Below are positions 9,369-17,837 of a stretch of DNA of 22,594 bases, in pieces. Each line of letters opens with the position of its first letter. Positions within the stretch are counted from its first letter, which is position 1. A model generated the notes under the pieces. That model was not told where the DNA came from and did no database searches. It saw only the letters and a list, made by a program, of their open reading frames with translations. Made by a program: the position numbers and the translations under genes. Source of the stretch: Parvularia atlantis (taxonomy: Eukaryota; Opisthokonta; Rotosphaerida); assembly GCA_943704415.1 (NCBI GenBank), contig CALSCO010000062.1:1-22594 (forward strand), given 5' to 3'.

Positions 9369-12300
9369 TCACGCCCGCAGCTCGACCTTCTGTCGTCGCG
9401 CACGGAACGCGTTCGTCTCGACGGTCTGGCCCGGCGCGGGCGCAGTACCGCCGTCGGCGGGTGCTGGGGCGGCCGCACCGTCGTCGCCGTCCTCGCGCGG
9501 TCGCCGGGTGCCTGTGGCCGCGGCCGGCCCGCGCGAGATCGACGGCAGCACGCGGTGGATCGTCACCGACGGCGCCACCACGGGCTCGGGCAGATGCGTC
9601 TGCGCGACAATCGTCAGGACCTCGTCGACGTTGCACAGCGGCCCTGCGCGTGCGTGTGAGAGAGCGCGACGGCGAGGCGCTGTGCGACGCTCACCGTTAT
9701 AGATCGACGGCGGCGGCAGGATCTGCAGCAGGTACCCGATCGGGTCCTTGTCCGGGTTGACTGTGTGCCCGCGATTAGCCACCCGGCACGGAAGCAGCAG
9801 CAGCAGCGTGCACGCACTGTACGGCGCGGGGGCCTGAGGCGTGCTGTGCTGCAGCTTGGTCACATCGGGCTTGGGCAGGCCCACGGGCACCGGCGTCGGC
9901 GTTACGGCGCTGCCCTTGCGCACTGCGCACACGCGCGTGAGTGGTCTCCCCCGGGCGCGCAGCAAGCCGGACCTTGGAATGTCGTCCCGCCGATCGTGAG
10001 AGGCGTCATTGAGAACTTGCCCGTGTCACGTACTGCCGGCCGCTGTCAGCAGCGCCCGTTCTACGCCGCCACGCGCACGCACGGGCCGGCATGGGCGGAA
10101 GGGTGAGGGTCAGCGAGCCCGGCGCTGCCACGCTGAGCGGGGCCACGGCCGCCGGCGCAGCGCCGCCAGCGGCCACGCGTCTCCCCGACGACGCCATGCC
10201 CGTCGCGCGCGACTCTGTGACCTGTCAGCGGACCACGCGGATGCCGCGAGCGCGCACCGTAGAACGCGACCGTCTGCTCGGAGCACGGCAGCAGGTCACG
10301 GAAGCGGTAGCGCTCCACGAGCGACTTCATCTTTCCGATCTCGTCCCCTGCCACACATGCCGTGCGTCAGCCACAGCGCCCGCGTCACACGGCCGCAGCA
10401 CGCCTCACCGGTCTCGTACAGCTCGCGGATGCGCTGGTCCACGCGTGACACGCTCGCCAGGTCGCCGTAGTTGGCCTCAAACTCGAGAAAGCGCGCCCAT
10501 ATGTCCTGCCCGATCGGGCGTCACGTTCTGGCGCGCCCAGAGCGCACGGACGGACGCGCACCTGCGCGTTCTGCTTGGGGATCTGCGACACGGCGCGCTC
10601 AAACAGCACGCGCGTGTCTGCGGGCGCGGTTGGCTACGATCGGCCCGCGTCGCCGGCGCCACGCACTGTTGTCCTCGTTCAGGTGCGAGAGAAAGTCGAG
10701 GTACAGCGACACAAAGTCGGCATTCGTGCCGGCCACGTCCTTCATGCACAGCTCGAAGATCTTGGCCGCGATCACCGTCTCGCGGTTCTGGTGGTGCTCC
10801 ATCAGAGCTGCGCCCGCGCGGTCAGGCTACAGCCGTGCTCGCGTTGTGGACCAGCCCGCGCGCACCCGACGCCACAAACACATGGTACGTGCAGTGCGGC
10901 GAGCGGCGGGCGCGGCGGAACACCTCGCGTGCCTTTTGCATGCTCTGCGTCGACACCGGCGTCAGTTCGCGTGCGCGTGCGTGTATACGCGTGCCTGGCA
11001 GCGTCGTGCGAAGCGCATGTAGACGATGAAGACGAGCGACTGCTGCTCCTGCGCCGCCTTGAGCTCCTCTTCAAGCGCCTCGGTCTTGCCCTGCGCGCCC
11101 CGACCGCTCAGCCGCCGTACCAGCGCGGTTGGGTTGAGCGCACTGTCTTTTCGATCTGCTCCGTGAGCGACTGGATCGTGCTCGCGCACGTCTGCGCGCC
11201 TGTCAGGCCGAGACACATCACACGCGGCCCGCTGCGCACCGTCAGCAACTTCTCGTAGATGGCCTCGGCCGCGTTGACGTTCTTCTGCGCCTCCTGGAAC
11301 TCGGCAAACGCAAAGTGCAACAAGCTGGCCGGCGGCGTCAGGCGTCGACGCCTGCGACGCGCGCAACCGCATCGCACCCGTCCGGCAGCAGCTCCGTCGC
11401 CTCCTCAAACACCCGCACCGCCTCGTCCTTCTGGCCCGCGTCGGCGAGGTACTGTGCGTAGCTGGCCGGCCCGCGTCTGAGCCCCTGCATCGCCCGTCGT
11501 GGCCATGCCGCGCACCTGTACCAGACCTCGGGCGCGAAGCGCATGTACATGAGGCACTGCTTGTACGTGAAGACGACGCGCGCGGCCTGGCCATCGAGCT
11601 GCGCCGTGTTGATCTTCTCCCAGTTGATGAGCGCCATCCATGCGATGAGCTGCGGCGACCCGCTCGCGGGCTCAGCGCAGCCCCCCGGACGCCACTCGCG
11701 CGCCACACCGCACCTGGTGCTGCTCGGTCGGCGTGTGCTGCCGCGGGCGCGCCAGAGTATTCCTGTTGAGCGCCTGCGCCCAGTATACGCGTGAGGCCGA
11801 GTACAGCGTCCGCACGCCGTCGGAGCGCACATCGACCAGCGTCTTGCGCTCGCGCGCCGCCGAGCGCGCCGTCATGTACGCCTGCGACCGGTCTTTGATC
11901 TGCTTTGCGGCCTGCGCGCTGCGGCTGAGCGTCGCACGTTCGCAGCCGCAGCGCAGGCGCACCACGAGCTTGTTCATCCCGTTCTCGAACGTATTGTACG
12001 TCTTCCACAGCTCCTCGATGTTGGTCATCGGCACCGCCAGGGCGCGGTGGTACGTGCGGCGCATCGCGTCCATCTGCACCTGCTCCTCGTACGTGCTCTT
12101 GGTCTGCGCGCCGTGCCGGTGAGCCCCGGGCGCCTCGTGCGCGTCCGCCGCGCCACACGGCGCACAGGAACACTCTTGAGGAAGGCGATGTAGTCGGCCC
12201 ACAGCGGCTGCGCGTACAGGTCGTGCCCGACGTTGTCGAGCGTGAGCTCGTACGCCTTCTTGATCGCCTCGACGTCGTCGCGGCTCGTCTGGGCCCGCCA

Positions 12301-12906
12301 GCGTCACAAACGTACGCACGCACACATGGCACGCGCGCGGCCACCGCACCCGCCGCACGAAGCTCACGTACGCCCGCCACAGGTCGAGCTGCGGCAGGCG
12401 CGGCAGGCAGCGCTCGTAGATCTGGCGGGCGCGGTCGACATTGTTCTGGCGCATCTCCGACTCGGCGTACATCATCCAGTGCCGTGCCTACGCGTGCACG
12501 CGCACGCACACACGTCAGCGGCGCGTCACGGATATCCCCGCCAGTGCGCGTGCCGACGTCGGGAACACGGCCAGGAAGCGCTCAAAGGTCTCAGCGGCCG
12601 CCGCGCCGCCGCGGTGCTGGTGGTCGTTGAGCAGCGCGATCCAGGCATCGGCGTCGTACCTGCGCGCGGGCGGTCAAGCAAGGCACGAGTGCGCGCGCCC
12701 CGCACGCGTGCCGCACTTGCTCCTCTCGATGCGCTGCTCCGTGCGCACGTCGCGCTCGGATCGCGGCGCAGCACCGCTGGCGCGCGTCTCAGCCGGCAGC
12801 GCACGCGCGTGCCACGCGCACGCACGGCTTCACATCGGCCGGCCCGTCGTCCTCGCTCTCGGACAGGTTGGTTGGCGTGTCGTCGCCGCCGGGCCCGTCG
12901 CGGCGC

Positions 12907-12948
<42 letters not shown>

Positions 12949-12986
12949 GGCGGCGGCGGCACATCGTCCACGATGGCGCCGGACAT
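9369..12986 (-). CDS. RNA14: Rna14 / CstF-77 mRNA 3'-end processing factor
   Basis: Scaffold of cleavage factor IA (CstF in animals), which bridges Rna15 and the poly(A) machinery. I parse 23 exons and 22 introns giving 813 aa. The N-terminus has Q13, then an acidic LSESEDDG segment. HAT repeats follow from YDADAWIALLND through MMYAESEMRQNN, LWRAYVSFVRR, LYAQPLWADYIAFLKSVP, IEELWKTYNTFENGMNKL, KDRSQAYMTARSAARE, LIAWMALINWEKIN, QSLVFIVYMRFARR, FVSLYLDFLSHLNEDN, NTRVLFERAV, IWARFLEFEANYGDLASV and VERYRFRDLLPCSE. The C-terminal part has PDKDPIGYLLQILPPPSIYNG and CNVDEVLTIVAQTHLPEP, matching the Rna15/CstF-64-binding end of the family. Intron 10945-10994 is GC-AG. The exact splice at 12488-12529 is ambiguous. 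It shares a 55-bp divergent promoter with the rsmJ-like gene. Confidence 0.93.
10945..10994 (-). other. GC-AG intron in RNA14
   Basis: On the - strand CAG|GCACGC is the only junction that joins MRFARRCQ to SMQKAREVFRRARR in frame; no GT donor fits. CTGAC and a GACGCAG acceptor are present, 50 nt, phase 0. Confidence 0.7.
12909..12947 (-). repeat. (CAG)13 polyglutamine tract in RNA14
   Basis: Thirteen uninterrupted CTG triplets on the + strand encode Q13 near residue 14 of Rna14. They are preceded by Pro4 and followed by a Pro-Arg-Arg/Gly/Asp-rich linker. A pure triplet run of this kind is prone to length change by slippage. Confidence 0.95.
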
Positions 12987-13041
12987 CGCTTGACGGCGCG
13001 CCTATGTGCACGCAGATGTGGAGCAAACTCCAACCCGATGT
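12987..13041. promoter_or_regulatory. 55-bp divergent promoter RNA14 / rsmJ-like
   Basis: The whole space between the two start codons is 55 bp. It contains the palindrome GGCGCGCC (about 12996-13003) and no recognisable TATA or CCAAT. Either the promoter elements reach into one or both coding regions, or the 5' leaders overlap. Confidence 0.4.
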
Positions 13042-13809
13042 ATGCAGGCGTCAGCGCGCATTCAGGCGCTCTGCGCGCGGCTCGGTGTCGAGCTCGCCCT
13101 GGCCACGGGCGAGCAGGCACCGTGGCACCTCGAGGTCGCCGCGGGACGTCTGCAGCTGCGTCTCGGCGGCGCGCACGCGCGCTTCGGGCCGGTCTCCGCT
13201 GACTTTGTGACGGGCGCGGCGCGGTTCCGGCGGACGCGCGGCGGGAGCGAGGCGGTGGCGCGTGCGGTGGGCGTGCGCGCGGGCCGCCCGATCCCGAGCG
13301 TGGTGGATGCGACGGCGGGGCTCGGGCGCGACGCGTTTGTGCTGGCGAGCGCGGGCTGCCGCGTGACAATGCTCGAGCGCTCGCCCGTTGTCGCCGCGCT
13401 GCTGCAGGACGCGCTGGACCGTGCGGCGGACGCGCCTGACGCGGACGTGCGCGCTGCCCGCGAGCGCATGCATCTCGAGCACGCCGACGCCCTCGCCTGG
13501 CTGCCCGCGCACGCCGGCAGCCACGACGCGGTCCTGCTCGATCCGATGTACCACGCACAGCCCGGGCGCACCGCCGCACCGCGCAAGGAGCTCGTCGCGC
13601 TGCAGACGCTCCTGGGCGTGGCTGGCGCTGAGGCCGACGTCGAGACGCGCGCGCTGCTGGCCGCCGCGCTGGCCTCGGCGCGCGCGACTGTCGCGCTCAA
13701 GCGGCCGCGGCACGCGCCGGTCGTCGCGCCGCCCGCGCCGGCCGTGCAGCTGGTCGGTTCGAGCACGCGCTATGACGTCTACGCGCCGATGATGAGGTCG
13801 AAGAGATGA
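13042..13809 (+). CDS. rsmJ: RsmJ-type 16S rRNA (guanine-N2) methyltransferase, bacterial-like
   Basis: In bacteria RsmJ (YhiQ) makes m2G1516 in 16S rRNA using S-adenosylmethionine. This 255-aa protein has the normal length of the bacterial enzyme (about 250 aa). Motif I is very well kept: VVDATAGLGRDAFVLASAGC followed by VTMLERSPVVAALL (about residues 87-120). The catalytic motif is VLLDPMYH (about 164-171), then a Lys/Glu segment with LQTLLG, and near the end ALKRPRHAP and the STRYDVY terminus typical of the family. It is the only intronless gene here, although all neighbours are intron-bearing. The start is ATG 13042; an upstream in-frame GTG at 13006 is unlikely in a eukaryote. No clear mitochondrial presequence is seen, but Ala/Arg residues near the N-terminus leave it possible. 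GC content resembles the neighbours. Bacterial origin is inferred from family distribution and intron absence. Confidence 0.9.
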   Translation: MQASARIQALCARLGVELALATGEQAPWHLEVAAGRLQLRLGGAHARFGPVSADFVTGAARFRRTRGGSEAVARAVGVRAGRPIPSVVDATAGLGRDAFVLASAGCRVTMLERSPVVAALLQDALDRAADAPDADVRAARERMHLEHADALAWLPAHAGSHDAVLLDPMYHAQPGRTAAPRKELVALQTLLGVAGAEADVETRALLAAALASARATVALKRPRHAPVVAPPAPAVQLVGSSTRYDVYAPMMRSKR

Positions 13810-13838
13810 TAGGATGCATACTGTTGTGTTGGCGGTCG

Positions 13839-13857
13839 ATGTACAGGTGTAGTACAT
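13839..13857. terminator. Inverted repeat ATGTAC-7-GTACAT after rsmJ-like stop
   Basis: ATGTAC (13839-13844) and GTACAT (13852-13857) are perfect reverse complements with a 7-nt spacer, in the 74-bp gap between the rsmJ-like stop and the sulfotransferase start. It lies 30-48 nt after the stop, a reasonable place for a 3'-processing signal, and contains UGUA. It could equally be an upstream operator of the sulfotransferase gene. Confidence 0.4.
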
Positions 13858-13883
13858 TTGGATTGGGCAGAACCAACTCAGCA

Positions 13884-16106
13884 ATGCGCTTGGCGGCGCG
13901 TCGCCTCCTGTGGGCGGTGCTGCTGCTGGCCGCGCTGGCCGGCGGCGCCGCGCTGTGGGCGCGCCGGCCGCTGCTGGATGCGGACGCGGTGCTCGCGGTG
14001 GGCGGTGGCGGCAGCGGTGGCGGCGGCGCGGCGGGCGTGGAGGTGCGCGTGCACAGCGAGACGACGACGACGACGACCACGACGCTGTGGCGCACGGGGC
14101 CGGGCGCGGGGACAGCGGCGCACGGCGCGGACGCGGGCGTGGAGCACGGCGGCGTGCGCGGTGAAGGTGCCGGCGCAGGTGGCGTGCGGTGCCGGGCGCG
14201 CGTGCTGAGCGCGTGACACTCGCAGGTGTTGATCACATGGGACGCTTGGCCGAGCTCGTGCGCGCGGACAAGGTGGAAGACGTGCGCGTGGACGACGTGC
14301 GGGCAGACGACGTGCGCGTGGACGACGCGCCGGCAGACGACGTGGCAGAGCAGCCGGCAGAGCAGCCGGCAGAGCAGCCGGCAAAGCAGCCGGCAAAGCA
14401 GCCGGCAGAGCAACCCGAGACGACCGACGCGGCAGATCTACAAGACGCGCACACAGCAGACAACCCGCACAACCCCGCAGACCAGCTCGAGCCAGCAGAC
14501 AAGCTCGAGCCAGCAGACAAGCTCGAGCCAGCAGACAAGCTCGAGCCAGCAGACAAGCTCGAGCCAGCAGCAGAGGCCGCGCTCGTACAGCACGGGCGGC
14601 CGATTGCGGGCAGCAAAGGGACGTCGGGCGACGAGGCCGAAACGACCACGCGCCTGCAGGCCATCCGGCTCAAAGACGCGCCCAACGAGCAGCCTCGCCT
14701 GGCCACCCCGCGGTTCCCGTTCAACGTCGTGCACCCGACCGAGCTGCCGCACAACGCCTCATGGTACTACCAGTACAAGTACAATCCGGGATGGCCGCCC
14801 CCAACCGGGCTGAGTGCGTGGTCTTCGCAGCCGTCTCGCGCCGGCGCACTCACGGTCGCCCGCAGAAAAGCCCCTCGCGCCTGACATTGTCGTGACCGAC
14901 GACATCACGCCCGAGCCGCTGCCGAACCTGTCTGCGTGCGCACCGCGCACCTCGCCCGTGAACGAGACGTGGTGGGCGGCCGTGCCATCCGACACGCTCT
15001 GCCCGGCGCGTGTGACCAACGTCGTCTTCTTCAAGACGCACAAGACGGCCTCGACCACGATGAGCGCGCTTTTCTTCCGGTTTGGCGTGCGCCAGAAGCT
15101 GCGCTTCGTCGTGTCGTCGTCACACTACCTCGACTTCAGCCTGCGCGTGCGCATGTACCCGAGCAACATCTCAATGTACCACCACCGGACGCGGCCGGAC
15201 GGGTACAACTTCACCGAGGCCATGGCCTGGTACCGCTCCAAGGTTCCGCAGGCGCAGTACGTCACAATCGTGCGCGATCCGGTCAAGCGCGCCCTGTCCG
15301 AGTGGCACTACCTGCTCCAGCCGGACTTTGTCAACAAGACGCTCGACGACGTGCTCGAGTCGCGCGTCAAGACTCCGCCGCCCTGGTACACCCTCACGAC
15401 CGACCTGGGCATCTACACCGATGCCGCCATGGAGCATTTCCTCACGCGCGGCTACAAGCAGTTTGCCCTCATCGCCGTCGTGGAGCAGTTTGACGAGTCG
15501 CTCGTGCTGCTCAAGCGCATGTTTGGCTGGTCGTTCGAGGACATCCTGTACCTGCCCCTGCTCGACTCGTGCAGCGACCGCTACCGCAGCTGGGACCATG
15601 CCGAGGTCAAGTGTCCGAGCAAGATCGAGCATCCGCCCGAGACCGTCGCCAAGGTGCGCAAGCTGGTCGAGCACGACTACGCCATCTACGACCTGGCCCT
15701 GCGCGAGCTCAAGACCAAGCTGGACGCGCAGCCGCCCGACTTTTGGGAGGAGGTGCAGCAGTTCAAGGCGCTGCAGAAGCGCCTCGACGTCCAGTGCCCG
15801 CGCGGCGAGCTGCCCGCGCCACCGCCCTCGGTCCGCACGCAGCAGCTCACACAGGCCCGCGCCATCGCGCTTCAGCGCAACAGCCGGCTCAACAGCGTGC
15901 TTTGGGGCGGGCAGACCTCGCCGCCTGCGCACGCAAACGGCGCGACCGCCTCAGCGACAGCCACGCCGACGCCCGTGCCAAAGTCCAACCCGCGCTGCGC
16001 GGTGTACCGCCTCAACGACCTCCAGTTTGAGCGCCTGATCAAGCTCTCGCGCGGCATGCCGGTGGCAGACACGGTCGAGGCCGAGGCCCACCGGCTCTAC
16101 CCGTGA
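13884..16106 (+). CDS. Galactose-3-O-sulfotransferase-like type II membrane enzyme
   Basis: Predicted Golgi enzyme moving sulfate from PAPS to a sugar (Gal3ST/cerebroside sulfotransferase family). The protein is 703 aa in three exons (13884-14166, 14226-14813, 14866-16106). A signal anchor lies at about residues 8-27. The following stem is long and low-complexity, with a Thr run, DDVR-type repeats, six AEQP/AKQP units and five LEPA units, up to about residue 200. The catalytic part holds the 5'-phosphosulfate loop NVVFFKTHKTASTT (about 340) and the 3'-phosphate site YVTIVRDPVKRALSEWHY (about 422). Sequons NET, NIS, NFT and NKT support a luminal domain. The C-terminal 165 residues are matched by the small secreted gene at 7671-8243. 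The acceptor sugar cannot be predicted. Only two introns and one exon of 1241 nt are atypical for this window. Confidence 0.85.
14345..14416 (+). repeat. 12-bp coding tandem repeat, 6 copies (AEQP/AKQP)
   Basis: Six near-identical copies of GCAGAGCAGCCG encode AEQP or AKQP in the sulfotransferase stem. They follow an Asp/Val/Arg-rich semi-repetitive segment (about 14279-14344). Copy number is likely variable. Confidence 0.95.
14486..14569 (+). repeat. 18-bp coding tandem repeat (LEPADK), about 4.7 copies
   Basis: The unit CTCGAGCCAGCAGACAAG is repeated with almost no divergence, giving five LEPA blocks in the sulfotransferase stem. Perfect identity suggests recent expansion. Charge alternates Glu/Asp/Lys, as in extended linkers. 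Confidence 0.95.
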
Positions 16107-16148
16107 TCGCAGCTGCGCAGCAACACCCGCTTCCCTCCGCCGCACTCA

Positions 16149-16160
16149 GTACTTGTGTAC
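16149..16160. terminator. Paired GTAC element between convergent sulfotransferase and ADH genes
   Basis: GTAC-ttgt-GTAC, followed by A, in the 80-bp gap between two converging stops, 42 nt after one and 27 nt after the other. Being close to palindromic, it supplies UGUAC-type sequence to both transcripts. Its role in polyadenylation is inferred from position. Confidence 0.35.
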
Positions 16161-16186
16161 ATTGCACCCGCATCGCACCTCACCAC

Positions 16187-17794
16187 CTACAGCGACGGCG
16201 CCGCAGATGTGGCCAACACGACGCGCCCGACCACGCGGCCGTGCGCGAGGTCCTCGAACGCGCGCGGCAGGTCGGCAAATGGCCGTTGATCGATCGGCGG
16301 CGGGCGCAGCTTCTGCTGCTTGGCCATGTCGACGAGCTCGCTGTGCCGCGCCGTCTCCCTCTCAGCCATGCACGCAGATGCAGGCATTTGCCGCGCACCG
16401 GAACTCGTCCAGCGACCCCACGTACGCGCCGCTGATGGTCATGGCGCGCAGCGGCAGCACTGCCGGCGACAGCTTGAAGTTGCCGCCAAAGAGGCCGACC
16501 ATCACCAGGTGGCCGCCCTTGTTGATCATGCGGTACAGCTGCGCACCGCAACGCACCGCGTGAGCGCGCCGCACAATGCACGCCTCGGACGCGACGCACG
16601 GTCTCCATCGTCGTGCCCGAGCCCACAAAGTCCGCGGCGAGGTCGAAGCCCTTGAGCACGGCCGAGCCCGCCGTCAACTGGCGCACCTTGTCGGCCTGCG
16701 CGGCGCGTCAACGTCACGCGGCTGATCGCCCCCCCCCCCCCCCCCCCCCCCCCGCATTTGACCTCGGTCAGCGGGTTGATCGTGTCGACGCACAGGCCCG
16801 CGTCCTTGGCCGCCTTGAGCTTGTCGTCGACGATGTCCATGAGCACCGGTCCCGGGTGCGCCGGGTACAGGGCCCTGGCGTGCGCACGCGTGGGTGAGCG
16901 CTGGTGGTTTGGCGATGTCGACGGTCGCACTTGAAGATGCTCAGCGCCATGAAGCCGAGCCCGCCCGCGCCGCAGATGAGCACGCGCGCGTCGCTCGACA
17001 CCGGGCCCCACTGCGCGTCCGGCGTTCAGTAGCGCATCCGCACGCATGCGCGGACGACCGCGGCACCTTCTTGATTGCGCCGTACGCGGTCAGGCCCGAG
17101 CACGCGCACACGGCCGCGAAGCGCGGGTCGACGGCGCCGATCGGCACGCAGTAGCGTGCGTGCGGCACGAGGAGGTGCGTCGTGAAGCCGCCGTCCTGAC
17201 CGCACGCCAGGCAGGTCAAGCGGCATCTGCAGCAGCGGGCAGGCGCGCACCTGGTTGATGCCCATGGCCTGCGGGGCAACGCAGAGGTGCTCGGCGCCGC
17301 GCTTGCAGAAGCGGCACGCGCCGCAGCCGATCCTGGCCGTAGCGCGCATCAGTGCACGCGCGCGTGTCCGGCCTGCGGCCGCTGCACGCACCACGGATAC
17401 ACGGCCACCCGGTCGCCCAGGCGCACACCGGCCGCATGCGGACCGAGCGCGGCAACGACGCCCTTCGCGTTCGCGTTGGCGTCGGCGGCAGCAGGGGACG
17501 CGCGCGCCTGCGCACCATCGGCTCGTGGCCCAGCGTGCGGTTCGCGAGCATCGCCGGCGGCAGCAGCGCCTTCTTGCCGTCGCCCTGGTCAAAGTAGCCC
17601 TTCCGCGCGACGTGAGAACGCGGGCGGTGAGCCGGGCGCGCACGCACCTGCGCGATGTGCAGATCGCTGTGGCAGAGGCCGACGTAGTGCACCTGCACGA
17701 GCACCTGCGCGCCGGCCGGCTGCGGCAGCGCCTCCTTGGCGACGAGCGCGGGCGGCTCGCCGATGCGCGCGAGACGCCAAGACATCCGCGCCAT
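16187..17794 (-). CDS. Zinc-dependent medium-chain alcohol dehydrogenase
   Basis: NAD(P)-dependent oxidoreductase interconverting alcohols and aldehydes or ketones. The protein is 364 aa in ten exons with nine introns (for example 17600-17647, 17333-17391, 17196-17250, 16875-16930, 16696-16762, 16341-16398). Catalytic-zinc features are VGLCHSDLHIA and LGHEPMG. The structural-zinc cluster is CGACRFCKRGAEHLC. The Rossmann fold carries CGAGGLGFMAL and a following acidic VLMDIVDDKLKAAKDAG segment whose Asp suggests NAD preference. The GYFDQGDGKK loop is typical of a fungal/proteobacterial ADH subgroup. MARMSW at 17794 is the preferred start; an ATG at 17839 (MASGLSAETSH...) would overlap the neighbour's start codon. 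Intron 16696-16762 contains a 25-base homopolymer. Substrate unknown. Confidence 0.9.
16729..16753. repeat. C25 homopolymer inside an ADH intron
   Basis: Twenty-five consecutive C on the + strand (G on the transcript strand) near the 5' side of the intron 16696-16762. Its true length is uncertain because long homopolymers are error-prone in sequencing. Poly-G in RNA can form G-quadruplexes and might affect splicing. Confidence 0.9.
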
Positions 17795-17837
17795 GCTGGA
17801 CAGCGCGTGTGAAGTTTCGGCGCTTAGACCGCTCGCC
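17795..17837. promoter_or_regulatory. 43-bp gap between divergent ADH and SHANK-like starts
   Basis: The two start codons are 43 bp apart. The CATG at 17837-17840 provides an ATG on both strands: the + one is the SHANK-like start, the - one an alternative ADH start. No TATA or CCAAT is seen. Promoter elements must lie partly in the first exon or in the 138-nt GC-rich first intron of the SHANK-like gene. Confidence 0.4.

Noticed and set aside
13004-13210. ATG 13004 and the long + frame it opens
   Set aside because: It is out of frame with the RsmJ motifs and gives an Arg/Ser-rich shadow product.
14345-14569. CRISPR-like array or mobile element
   Set aside because: Head-to-tail 12- and 18-bp coding repeats without unique spacers, in frame within one protein. 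No transposase, terminal repeats, tRNA or rRNA genes were recognised anywhere in the window.
16696-16762. GC donor (AAAT|GCGGGG) for the homopolymer intron of ADH
   Set aside because: It gives the wrong phase; a GT donor at GTCAAA (16762) restores TEADKVRQL in frame.
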